A stretch of DNA of 17,455 nucleotides, taken from assembly GCA_041477795.1 (NCBI GenBank), contig JBGOUY010000057.1, positions 1-17,455 of the forward strand, given 5' to 3'. Under the pieces are notes generated by a model. The model saw only the letters and a list, made by a program, of their open reading frames with translations. It searched no databases and was not told the DNA's origin. Below are positions 1-5,616 of the stretch, piece by piece. The translations under genes were made by a program, and so were the position numbers. Origin of the DNA: DATFMP01 sp041477795. Lineage in GTDB: Bacteria; SAR324; JACQKK01. How positions within the stretch are numbered: position 1 is the stretch's first letter; each line of letters starts with the position of its first letter.

Positions 1-43
1 CCGATCACGCTGCGGCGGCCGGGAGCGCCTGGCCCGCTGGTCT

Positions 44-62
44 CCCCCGCCTTGGGCGGGGG
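44..62. repeat. GC-rich intergenic hairpin
   Basis: CCCCCGCC (44-51) pairs perfectly with GGCGGGGG (55-62) around a TTG loop. There is no T-run on either side, so an intrinsic terminator is not supported. It is similar in style to the other C/G-rich hairpins in this window and may be an intergenic repeat. Confidence 0.45.
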
Positions 63-360
63 TCGGGGGGAGGCCCCGGCGGAATTTCCAAACGAAGCCG
101 CTGGCGTTACGAAGCCCCGCCTCACGGAGCCGAGTCCTGCGGGCCCTGCCCTGGACGGCGCGGCGGGGACACCGATCGCAGCACCGGCGAGGAGAGCTGG
201 AGCTCCGGCATCGCCAGCGCGGACGTCGTGATCGTCCTGACGCGCAGCGGGCCGGCGTTCCCTTCCCGACGTACCCATAATAGGATATGTATGTATACCA
301 AAACTGGCCGCAAAATGCCAGCGGGAAGGGGCGTGGCCCAGCCGAGTGCAACGTCAGCCG

Positions 361-393
361 CTCAGCCGCCGCTCAGCCGCCGCTCAGCCGCCG
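361..393. repeat. 11-bp tandem repeat, three copies
   Basis: Three exact copies of CTCAGCCGCCG lie head to tail, followed by a partial CTC. They begin 13 bases beyond the 3' end of the minus-strand propeller gene, so they fall in its 3' untranslated region. The unit length is not a multiple of three, which fits a non-coding location. Copy number may vary between strains. Confidence 0.8.
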
Positions 394-405
394 CTCGGGT
401 GCCGC

Positions 406-2073
406 TTACGGTGCGGGTCTGGCGGCCGCCTCGCGCGTGACCCGGTACACCGTGACCGCATTGCCCCCGCGCAGCTTGTAGCCCTGGGCCGTCACCCACA
501 CCTGGCGCCCGTCCGGGCTGACGTCCAGGCCCACGGGAAAGGAATCGGTGGGCACCTGCACGAGCGTGCGCAGGGTGCGGGCATCCAGCGCCAGCAGCAG
601 GCTGCCCTTGTTGACCGCCACGAAGAGCAGGCTGCCGTCCGGCGAGAGGGCGATCGTGCGCGTGCCCTCGCCCGTGCGTGTCTCGCGCAGGGGCCGCAGG
701 CGCGCGGCGCCGCTGCGGGCGGAGCCGGCCCGTGCCGCCGCCAGCAGGTCGGCCACGCGATAGGTCGCCACGTAGCCGCTGGAGTTGGAGCCGACATAGA
801 GCGTCAGCCCATCATGGGAGAGCACGAGGTGCCGCGGCGTGGGCTTCATGCCCTGCACGGAGCCCAGCACGGTGCGCGCAGCCACGTCCAGCACGGCGAT
901 CCCGCCGCCCCCCATGCGCGCCACCAGCAGGGTTCGGCTGTCCGGCGTGAACACCGCTCCGCGCAGGCACAGGCCGCAGTAGCGGTCCCGGTTCACCTTG
1001 CGGTGCAGGTCCAGCGGCAGGCGCTGCTCCACCACGATCTCCCCCGCGTGGTGAAAGGCGGCGGGGTCATCGCCGCGGATGTCGAGCAGGCCCACCGTGT
1101 TGTCGCCCCAGTGCACGACGGCCAGCCAGTGTCCGTCCGGCGAGGCGGCCAGGAACTTGGGGATCGGCCCGGACTGGAACACGCGCACGATGGCTTCGCG
1201 CTGCGCATCGATGAGGGCCACGCTGGAGGGCAGGATGCCCAGTTCGTCGTAGCTGCGCCGGTAGTGGCTCACCCACAGGTAGCGCCCGCCGTGCGTGAAG
1301 ACGCCCTCGACCGGCTTGCCCTCGTACTGGTTGAAGGCCGCGGGCGCCTCGCCCGGCGGGAAGCGCGGCGCCCACTGCGCGCTCTCGGCCGCGTCGAAAA
1401 GCTGTGCCTGCTCCGGGCCGAAGTCGTGCGGAATCGCCCGCAGCTTGGTCAGCGTGCGCGTGTCATAGACGATCGTGCTGCGCCCTTCCAGCGCCTCCAC
1501 GTAGGCTCGCGCGCCATCCGGGGCGATCTGCACGGACTTGGGCGAGAACACGTGCGCGTCGAAGTGATCCGCGCGGTCGGCGGCGCGCGGGTCATAGTGC
1601 TGGAAGCGCGCCACCAGCTCCAGCGTCACGCCGCCGCCGCTGGCGCGCGTGTGGATGGGCGGCCGCACGATCGGCTCCACCTTGCCCGTCAGACGCTCGC
1701 GGGCCAGCGCCAGGTACTCGGGCAGCTCGGCGACGTCCAGGCCGGCCTGCTGCGCCAGCTCCCAGTGCCGCACCACCTCCGGCCAGTTCTCGAGGATCCA
1801 GTAGCTCCAGCCGATCTCGTACTGCGCCCGCGCATGGGCGGGGTCGAGGGCCAGGGCGTGCTGGTAGGCGTCCAGCGCCTCCAGCGTGCGGAACTCCTGC
1901 TGCAGCTTGAAGCCCTTGCGGTACCAGCCCTCGGCCGTGTCCGGCGCGGCGGCTGGCGCAGCGCGCAGGGTGGCGCCCGCGAGTGCGAGGGCGAGTGCGA
2001 ACAGCAGCGCGAGCGCCAGCACCCGCCGGCACGCCAGCGTCGTGCTGCGGCGCGGCGCGGGCGGGGGGGGCAT
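406..2073 (-). CDS. Secreted TPR plus seven-bladed beta-propeller (YVTN/WD-like) protein
   Basis: Predicted exported protein of 555 residues. Residues 1-43 form a signal peptide: arginines, a LALALLFALALALAG core and an AAPAAA cleavage region. Residues 47-125 contain TPR-like helices (AEGWYRKGFKLQQ, ALDAYQHALALDPAHA, AQYEIGWSYW). The rest shows seven blade-like repeats, several starting SPDG, TPDS or SHDG and ending in GLLDI, AVLDV or TVYRV, typical of YVTN/WD40-like propellers. A Cys pair (RYCGLC) sits between blades 3 and 4. The frame remains open upstream to 2409, but a promoter at 2167-2195 predicts transcription from about 2160, so the ATG at 2073 (or the GTG eight codons before it) is preferred; no strong Shine-Dalgarno is visible. 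A periplasmic binding or scaffold role is plausible, but no substrate can be inferred. Confidence 0.85.
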   Translation of the reverse strand: MPPPPAPRRSTTLACRRVLALALLFALALALAGATLRAAPAAAPDTAEGWYRKGFKLQQEFRTLEALDAYQHALALDPAHARAQYEIGWSYWILENWPEVVRHWELAQQAGLDVAELPEYLALARERLTGKVEPIVRPPIHTRASGGGVTLELVARFQHYDPRAADRADHFDAHVFSPKSVQIAPDGARAYVEALEGRSTIVYDTRTLTKLRAIPHDFGPEQAQLFDAAESAQWAPRFPPGEAPAAFNQYEGKPVEGVFTHGGRYLWVSHYRRSYDELGILPSSVALIDAQREAIVRVFQSGPIPKFLAASPDGHWLAVVHWGDNTVGLLDIRGDDPAAFHHAGEIVVEQRLPLDLHRKVNRDRYCGLCLRGAVFTPDSRTLLVARMGGGGIAVLDVAARTVLGSVQGMKPTPRHLVLSHDGLTLYVGSNSSGYVATYRVADLLAAARAGSARSGAARLRPLRETRTGEGTRTIALSPDGSLLFVAVNKGSLLLALDARTLRTLVQVPTDSFPVGLDVSPDGRQVWVTAQGYKLRGGNAVTVYRVTREAAARPAP

Positions 2074-2166
2074 GAGCGGCAGCGACAGCACGGATGGGCG
2101 ACTCGCAAGCGGAGCACAACAGCGCGGCTTGGGCAGGGGCGACACACACAGGGGGGCCCTGCGTCC

Positions 2167-2195
2167 GGTATAGCAAGCGCGCGATAGCCTGCCAA
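2167..2195 (-). promoter_or_regulatory. Sigma70-type promoter for the TPR/propeller gene
   Basis: On the minus strand TTGGCA (2195-2190) and TATACC (2172-2167) are separated by exactly 17 bases. They match the consensus hexamers at 5/6 and 4/6. Transcription would start near 2160, leaving an 87-base leader before the ATG at 2073. This is the strongest reason for rejecting the longer upstream open frame as coding. Confidence 0.6.
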
Positions 2196-2227
2196 CGCGT
2201 CGCCGCCGCCCTGACCAGCGGCACCTC

Positions 2228-2345
2228 CTTCGACTCCGCTCAGGACAGGCTGCTCCAAGGGGAGAAGAGGGAGCACCGCCCACGCAGTGGCGGTGCGCAG
2301 CTCTCCTTTGGAGAGGGTCGTGCGGCGTCAGCCGGACGGGTGAGG
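2228..2345. repeat. Composite palindromic intergenic repeat
   Basis: The segment begins with a sequence around 2228-2251 whose translation (CPERSRR in one frame, PVLSGVEG in another) I recognise from spurious ORFs in many high-GC genomes. It continues with an outer inverted repeat, CTCCAAGGGGAGA (2253-2265) against TCTCCTTTGGAG (2302-2313). Nested inside is a perfect 8-bp stem, GCACCGCC (2273-2280) and GGCGGTGC (2289-2296). The nested palindromes point to a REP/MITE-like element or a structured spacer between two divergent genes. It contains no gene. Family identity is from memory and not tested. Confidence 0.6.
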
Positions 2346-2367
2346 CCGCAGTTTCCATAGAGGGGGC

Positions 2368-2389
2368 GCGGGGGAGCTTGCTCCCCCGC
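2368..2389. repeat. Perfect 10-bp-arm hairpin, variant of a dispersed repeat
   Basis: GCGGGGGAGC (2368-2377) is followed by TT and then its exact reverse complement (2380-2389). It resembles the hairpins at 3777-3798 and 11221-11242, which have GCGAGGG arms and the same GGGAGC core. It sits in the divergent gap between the propeller gene and the radical SAM gene. On the plus strand it is followed by a T-containing but weak tract, so a terminator role is uncertain. Confidence 0.65.
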
Positions 2390-2447
2390 TTGCTGTTGTC
2401 GCAGTTCACGCCGGCAGCGGCGGCGTCTGAGCCGGGCGCACCTGCGC

Positions 2448-2477
2448 TTGCGTGCGCCGGTCAAATGATGCTACATT
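2448..2477 (+). promoter_or_regulatory. Weak candidate promoter for the PA0069-family gene
   Basis: TTGCGT (2448-2453) and TACATT (2472-2477) are 18 bases apart. They match the sigma70 hexamers at 3/6 and 4/6. A start near 2484 would give a leader of about 68 bases. The spacing and location are reasonable, but the hexamers are poor. Confidence 0.3.
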
Positions 2478-2495
2478 TGTTCACCTCACCGATAT

Positions 2496-2521
2496 GCCTG
2501 AACGGCACGCCTGAACGGCAC
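2496..2521 (+). repeat. Exact 13-bp direct repeat in leader
   Basis: GCCTGAACGGCAC occurs twice with no gap (2496-2508 and 2509-2521). It lies 30 bases before the start codon of the radical SAM gene and downstream of its candidate promoter. It could be a slippage duplication or a tandem protein-binding site. Confidence 0.7.
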
Positions 2522-2551
2522 ATCTGGCCGCACCGCTCGCAGGAGACCGCC

Positions 2552-3676
2552 ATGGACGACGGCAAGGCAGCGCAACCGGAGCAGCGTGGGCGCGGCACGG
2601 CGGAGAATCCCGCCAACCGCTTCGACCGGCTCGACCTGCCGTGGGACGCCGACTGGCTGGAGGCCGAGCGCCAGGCGGGCGAGGCGGGCTGGCAGCGCCG
2701 CACGGAGTTCTTCGCAGACCGCTCCAAGTCCGTGCTCTCCCGCAACGACAGCCCGGACCTGGGCTTCGAGTACAGCGTGAACCCCTACCGCGGCTGCGAG
2801 CACGGCTGCGTGTACTGTTACGCGCGGCCCAGCCACGAATACCTGGGCTTTTCCGCCGGGCTGGACTTCGAGTCGCGCATCCTGGTGAAGCGGGACACGC
2901 CGGCGCTGCTGGAGCAGGCCATCCGCGCGCGGAGCTGGCAGCCCCAGCCGATCCTGCTCTCGGGCAACACGGACTGCTACCAGCCCGTGGAGCGGAGGCT
3001 GCGGATCACGCGGGGCTGCCTGGAGGTGTTCCTGCACCACGGGCATCCGGTGGAACTGATCACCAAGAACGCGCTGATCCTGCGCGACCTGGATCTGCTG
3101 GAGCGGCTGGCCGCGCGCGACCTGGTGCGCGTGACGATCTCCATCACCTCGCTCGATCCGGAGCTGGCCGCCCGCCTGGAGCCGCGCGCCTCCGCCCCGC
3201 GCAAGCGCCTGGAGGCGGTGGCGGCGCTGCATGCGGCCGGGGTGCCGGTGGGCGTCAACACCGCGCCGCTCATCCCCGGGCTCAACGATCACGAGGCGTC
3301 GCGCATCCTGGAGGAATGCGCCGAGCGGGGCGCCGCCTGGGGCAACTACATCCTGGTGCGCCTGTCCCACGGCCTGCGCGAGCTGTTCGTGGCCTGGCTG
3401 GAGCGCCACTATCCCGAGCGCAAGGAGCGCGTGCTGGGCCGCCTGCGCGAGATGCGCGGCGGCGCGCTCAACGACGTGCGCTTCCGCTGGCGCATGCGCG
3501 GCGAGGGCGTGCGCGCCGATGCCCTCGCCGCCCTCTTCGCCGTCACGTGCCGACGCCTCGGGCTGGACCGCCAGCGCTGCGCGCTATCCACGGCGCACTT
3601 CACGCGCGATGTGCCGCCGCTCCACCCGGAACCGGTGCGCGGCCCCGTGCAGGAATCGCTCGCGCTCGACGCGTGA
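2552..3676 (+). CDS. PA0069-family radical SAM protein
   Basis: Protein of 374 residues. It carries the iron-sulfur motif Cx3Cx2C at C82, C86 and C89 (GCEHGCVYCYARPSHEYLG), the signature of the PA0069/Rv2578c branch related to spore photoproduct lyase-like radical SAM enzymes. Further family segments include ILLSGNTDCYQPVE, ELITKNALILRDLDLL and GVNTAPLIPGLND. The cluster would bind S-adenosylmethionine and generate a 5'-deoxyadenosyl radical; the physiological substrate is not established as far as I know. The ATG at 2552 is chosen because AGGAG lies six bases upstream (2541-2545); the reading frame extends further 5' but without family similarity. It is followed by a second radical SAM gene, epmB, after 271 bases of hairpin-rich DNA. 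Confidence 0.92.
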   Translation: MDDGKAAQPEQRGRGTAENPANRFDRLDLPWDADWLEAERQAGEAGWQRRTEFFADRSKSVLSRNDSPDLGFEYSVNPYRGCEHGCVYCYARPSHEYLGFSAGLDFESRILVKRDTPALLEQAIRARSWQPQPILLSGNTDCYQPVERRLRITRGCLEVFLHHGHPVELITKNALILRDLDLLERLAARDLVRVTISITSLDPELAARLEPRASAPRKRLEAVAALHAAGVPVGVNTAPLIPGLNDHEASRILEECAERGAAWGNYILVRLSHGLRELFVAWLERHYPERKERVLGRLREMRGGALNDVRFRWRMRGEGVRADALAALFAVTCRRLGLDRQRCALSTAHFTRDVPPLHPEPVRGPVQESLALDA

Positions 3677-3737
3677 GGCGGAACGGCGGCGTGATGGACG
3701 GCTCACCCGCGCAGTATCAAGTGCGCGGCGGCACCGC

Positions 3738-3743
3738 TATAGT
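3738..3743 (+). promoter_or_regulatory. Candidate -10 element for epmB
   Basis: TATAGT in the context CGCTATAGTGG matches the -10 consensus at 5/6. No good -35 lies 16-18 bases upstream. If used, transcription starts near 3750 and the epmB leader is about 200 bases long, carrying the whole hairpin series. Confidence 0.35.
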
Positions 3744-3776
3744 GGAGCCTGACACGCTGCGGAAAAACCACAGCTT

Positions 3777-3798
3777 GCGAGGGAGCAGGCCCCCTCGC
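3777..3798. repeat. Dispersed hairpin repeat, copy 2
   Basis: GCGAGGG (3777-3783) and CCCTCGC (3792-3798) form a 7-bp stem with an 8-base loop. The 22 bases match the element at 11221-11242 at 20 positions, and the similarity continues downstream (CAC followed by pyrimidines). This suggests a shared dispersed element and not chance. Confidence 0.65.
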
Positions 3799-3813
3799 GC
3801 ACCCCTTCTGGAT

Positions 3814-3927
3814 GTGTACTGCTGCTTCGCAGCCGTGCACAGGCTTGATGTGAATGGAGTGCGGGGGGCGTGCTCCCTGCCGGAGGCAGGAGGTGTGGAG
3901 GAGGGAGGCGGCGCCTCCCTCCTCCAC
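3814..3927 (+). promoter_or_regulatory. Stacked hairpins in the epmB leader
   Basis: Three more inverted repeats follow in close order. The first is 3814-3825 with 3829-3840 around a TTC loop, near-perfect. The second is CCTGCC (3876-3881) with GGCAGG (3885-3890). The third is a perfect 15-bp stem, GTGGAGGAGGGAGGC (3895-3909) with its reverse complement (3913-3927) around GGC. The last ends 20 bases before the epmB ATG. If in the transcript it would be very stable. It may be an intergenic repeat, a terminator-like barrier or a leader that affects translation. No riboswitch family was recognised. Confidence 0.55.
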
Positions 3928-3947
3928 TCATTCGATCCTCGGTCATT

Positions 3948-4952
3948 ATGAACCTTGCTGTTGACGCCAAAGTCGCCCTGCCCGCCTGGCAGCGGGCGCT
4001 GCAGGAGGCGCTGCGCGATCCGGCCGAGCTGCTGCGCCTGCTGGAACTGGATCCCGCGCTGCTGCCGGGGGCGCGGCGGGCGGCCCAGGCCTTCCCCCTG
4101 CGCGTGCCGCGCGGCTTCGTGGCCCGCATGCGCCGGGGCGACCCGGCCGATCCGCTGCTGCGGCAGGTGCTGCCGCTGGGCGAGGAGCTGGCGCCCGCGC
4201 CGCAGTTCGGGCCCGATCCGCTGGGCGAGCTGGCCGCGCAAGTCGTGCCGGGCGTTCTGCACAAGTACGCCGGGCGCGCGCTGCTCATCACGACGGGTGC
4301 CTGCGCGGTGCACTGCCGCTACTGCTTCCGGCGGCACTTCCCCTACGGCGAGGCCAATCCCGCCCCCGGGCAATGGGAGCGCGCGCTGGACTACCTGGCC
4401 GCGGACGCCTCCCTGAGCGAGGTCATCCTGAGCGGCGGCGATCCGCTGGCGCTGCCGGACGCGCGACTGGCCGAGCTGGCGCGGCGGCTGGCGGCGATCC
4501 CGCACCTGCGGCGGCTGCGCGTGCACACGCGCCTGCCCGTGGTGCTGCCCGAGCGCGTGGATGCGGCGCTGCTGGACTGGCTCTGCGGCACGCGCCTGCA
4601 GCCCGTGCTGGTGCTCCATGCCAACCACGCCAACGAGATCGACGCCACGATGGCTGCCGCGCTGCAGCCCCTGCGCGCGCGCGGCGTGCCGCTGCTGAAC
4701 CAGGCCGTGCTGCTGCGCGGCGTGAACGACTCGGCCGCGGCGCTGGCCGCGCTGAGCGAGGCCCTCTTCGCCGCGGGGGTGCTGCCCTACTACCTGCATC
4801 TGCTCGACCGCGTGGCCGGCGCGGCGCACTTCGACGTGCCGGAGGCCGAGGCGCGCCGGCTCATGGAGGCCCTGCGCGCCGCGCTGCCGGGCTACCTGGT
4901 GCCGCGCCTGGTGCGGGAAGTGGCGGGTGCTTCCTCGAAGCTGCCGCTTTAG
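3948..4952 (+). CDS. epmB: EF-P beta-lysylation protein EpmB (lysine 2,3-aminomutase family)
   Basis: Protein of 334 residues, close to the 342 of E. coli EpmB. It is predicted to convert (S)-alpha-lysine to (R)-beta-lysine, which EpmA attaches to a lysine of elongation factor P to prevent ribosome stalling at polyproline. The radical SAM cysteines are C119, C123 and C126 in GACAVHCRYCFRRHFPYGE. The family motif VILSGGDPLALPD follows, then LHANHANEID and the C-terminal GYLVPRLVREVAG and SSKLPL. The short C-terminus separates EpmB from full-length KamA aminomutases. The ATG at 3948 begins the conserved sequence; no clear Shine-Dalgarno precedes it, and a strong hairpin lies just upstream. Neither epmA nor efp is in the window. 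The stop faces a minus-strand gene only 34 bases away. Confidence 0.9.
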   Translation: MNLAVDAKVALPAWQRALQEALRDPAELLRLLELDPALLPGARRAAQAFPLRVPRGFVARMRRGDPADPLLRQVLPLGEELAPAPQFGPDPLGELAAQVVPGVLHKYAGRALLITTGACAVHCRYCFRRHFPYGEANPAPGQWERALDYLAADASLSEVILSGGDPLALPDARLAELARRLAAIPHLRRLRVHTRLPVVLPERVDAALLDWLCGTRLQPVLVLHANHANEIDATMAAALQPLRARGVPLLNQAVLLRGVNDSAAALAALSEALFAAGVLPYYLHLLDRVAGAAHFDVPEAEARRLMEALRAALPGYLVPRLVREVAGASSKLPL

Positions 4953-4986
4953 CGGAGCGCCCCGGGAGCTTGGCGATGACTCGGAT

Positions 4987-5167
4987 TCAGACACTCTGCG
5001 CGACGGGGCTCGCCGCGGGCGGGTGTGCGCTGACGAGCGCCCTCCCGCCAATGACGACACAGGACGCCAGCACGAGCAGGCCGGCGCACGTCAGCAGGCC
5101 CGCTTGGTCCCCATGCGAACATCGCAACCAGGAACGCACACAGGACGACTTTGTAGCCGTGATACAT
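4987..5167 (-). pseudogene. Small two-helix membrane protein interrupted by a frameshift
   Basis: A strong Shine-Dalgarno (GGAGGG, six-base spacing) precedes an ATG at 5167. This frame encodes MYHGYKVVLCAFLVAMFAW, a hydrophobic helix, and then loses hydrophobicity and codon bias. The other frame takes over with GLLTCAGLLVLASCVVIGG, a second helix with strongly G/C third positions, and stops at 4987. Removing one G from the GGGG run (CCCC on the plus strand, 5109-5112) joins both into a 59-residue protein with two membrane segments. This is a frameshift mutation, a sequencing or assembly error, or slippage in the G-run. It lies 62 bases downstream of the DUF1127 gene on the same strand, so they may be co-transcribed. 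Function unknown. Confidence 0.6.
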
Positions 5168-5229
5168 CCAAAACCCTCCGAAGTTGGTCGCCAGTACGCG
5201 CGATTTGTGAGCATCGCCGTGTCGAGCGA

Positions 5230-5469
5230 TCACGGTTGCCAGAACCATTTGCGGTATTCGGCCCGAGCGGCCCGGGCGTGCACGCCGATATCGCGCAGCA
5301 GGCGAGCATCAAGCTCGGCCAGGGCCCGGCGCTGCCGGGATCGTTGCTGCCAGGTCCGGATCAGCGCTGCGCACAGCCGTACGACGCTGAGGAGCCACCC
5401 CACCGGTGTCTGCCGCGGCCGGTGCTTTTCGTCTTCACGGGCACTGAATGGGTGGGGCGCCGATTCCAT
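5230..5469 (-). CDS. DUF1127 (YjiS-like) small basic protein
   Basis: Protein of 79 residues. The C-terminal half, RQRRALAELDARLLRDIGV followed by HARAARAEYRKWFWQ, is the DUF1127 pattern: an arginine-rich helix, L-x-D-x-L-L-R-D-I-G, and an aromatic tail. Residues 24-37 form a hydrophobic stretch (WLLSVVRLCAALI). DUF1127 proteins are common in proteobacteria; some studied members act in RNA turnover or phosphate and stress responses, but no specific role can be assigned here. The frame extends upstream, but the ATG at 5469 is preceded by GAGG with a six- to seven-base gap and starts the family-like length. It diverges from an ArsR-type regulator across 147 bases and may be controlled by it. 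Confidence 0.8.
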   Translation of the reverse strand: MESAPHPFSAREDEKHRPRQTPVGWLLSVVRLCAALIRTWQQRSRQRRALAELDARLLRDIGVHARAARAEYRKWFWQP

Positions 5470-5559
5470 GAACAGCCTCGGTGGACGGTTGAGTTCCGCG
5501 ATCTGAATTGCAGCCGGGACGCATGTGTCCAGCGGCCGGTCTTCGCTGCGACGAGATCG

Positions 5560-5576
5560 ATGCTCGCAGGGAGCAT
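5560..5576. promoter_or_regulatory. Small dyad in the DUF1127/ArsR divergent gap
   Basis: ATGCTC (5560-5565) and GAGCAT (5571-5576) form an inverted repeat with a five-base centre. It touches the larger palindrome at 5576-5594. It lies between that operator and the DUF1127 gene and could serve the minus-strand promoter. Confidence 0.35.
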
Positions 5577-5594
5577 TCATGTTGACAACATGAA
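5576..5594. promoter_or_regulatory. Perfect 19-bp palindrome, probable regulator operator
   Basis: TTCATGTTGACAACATGAA has two perfect 9-bp arms around a central A. It contains the TTGACA -35 element of the ArsR-type gene and TTGTCA reading toward the DUF1127 gene. Position, size and symmetry fit a site for a dimeric winged-helix repressor, most simply the regulator encoded 23 bases downstream. Confidence 0.65.
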
Positions 5595-5610
5595 ACGATT
5601 CGCTGATCAT
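5582..5610 (+). promoter_or_regulatory. Promoter of the ArsR-type gene, probably giving a leaderless mRNA
   Basis: A perfect TTGACA (5582-5587), a 17-base spacer and GATCAT (5605-5610, 4/6) form a sigma70-type promoter. The expected start, seven bases past the -10, is 5617, exactly the A of the chosen ATG. No Shine-Dalgarno is present before that ATG, as expected for leaderless translation. Confidence 0.55.
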
Positions 5611-5614
5611 CGAA
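5599..5614. promoter_or_regulatory. Second operator-like palindrome over the -10
   Basis: TTCGCTGATCATCGAA is a 16-bp palindrome with one mismatched pair. It covers the -10 hexamer and ends two bases before the start codon. Its sequence differs from the 19-bp palindrome apart from the shared TTC/GAA ends, so it may be a second site or part of one extended site. Confidence 0.5.
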
Positions 5615-5616
5615 CT

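Larger units (their letters stand above)
1..405. other. Left-edge region with no supportable gene
   Basis: No convincing coding region is visible. All three forward frames stay open for over 200 bases, which high GC explains by itself, and none gives a recognisable protein. The first 75 codons in frame 1 end at a TGA at 228-230 and read as Pro/Ala/Gly-rich low complexity. They could be the tail of a gene entering from the left, but nothing confirms it. The region contains a GC hairpin (44-62), an AT-rich patch (about 276-315) and an 11-bp tandem repeat (361-393). Confidence 0.5.

Noticed and set aside
1..230. Frame-1 open reading frame entering from the left edge
   Set aside because: It might be a C-terminal tail, but it is low complexity, contains a likely intergenic hairpin, and the other two forward frames are equally open.
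122..313. Minus-strand 63-codon frame near an AT-rich patch
   Set aside because: No Shine-Dalgarno, no recognisable features and no clear promoter.
346..2187. Long plus-strand open frame of about 600 codons opposite the propeller gene
   Set aside because: It encodes an Arg/His/Gln-rich protein without family features. It mirrors a minus-strand gene with a clear signal peptide, TPR and seven blades. Long antisense frames are expected at this GC content.
2641..3951. Plus-strand open frame of 436 codons overlapping the PA0069-family gene
   Set aside because: Ala/Gly/Arg-rich sequence in the wrong frame; the true frame has the Cx3Cx2C motif and a good Shine-Dalgarno.
5590..5592. Earlier ATG for the ArsR-type regulator
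   Set aside because: It lies inside the 19-bp palindrome and upstream of the predicted transcription start; family similarity starts at 5617.
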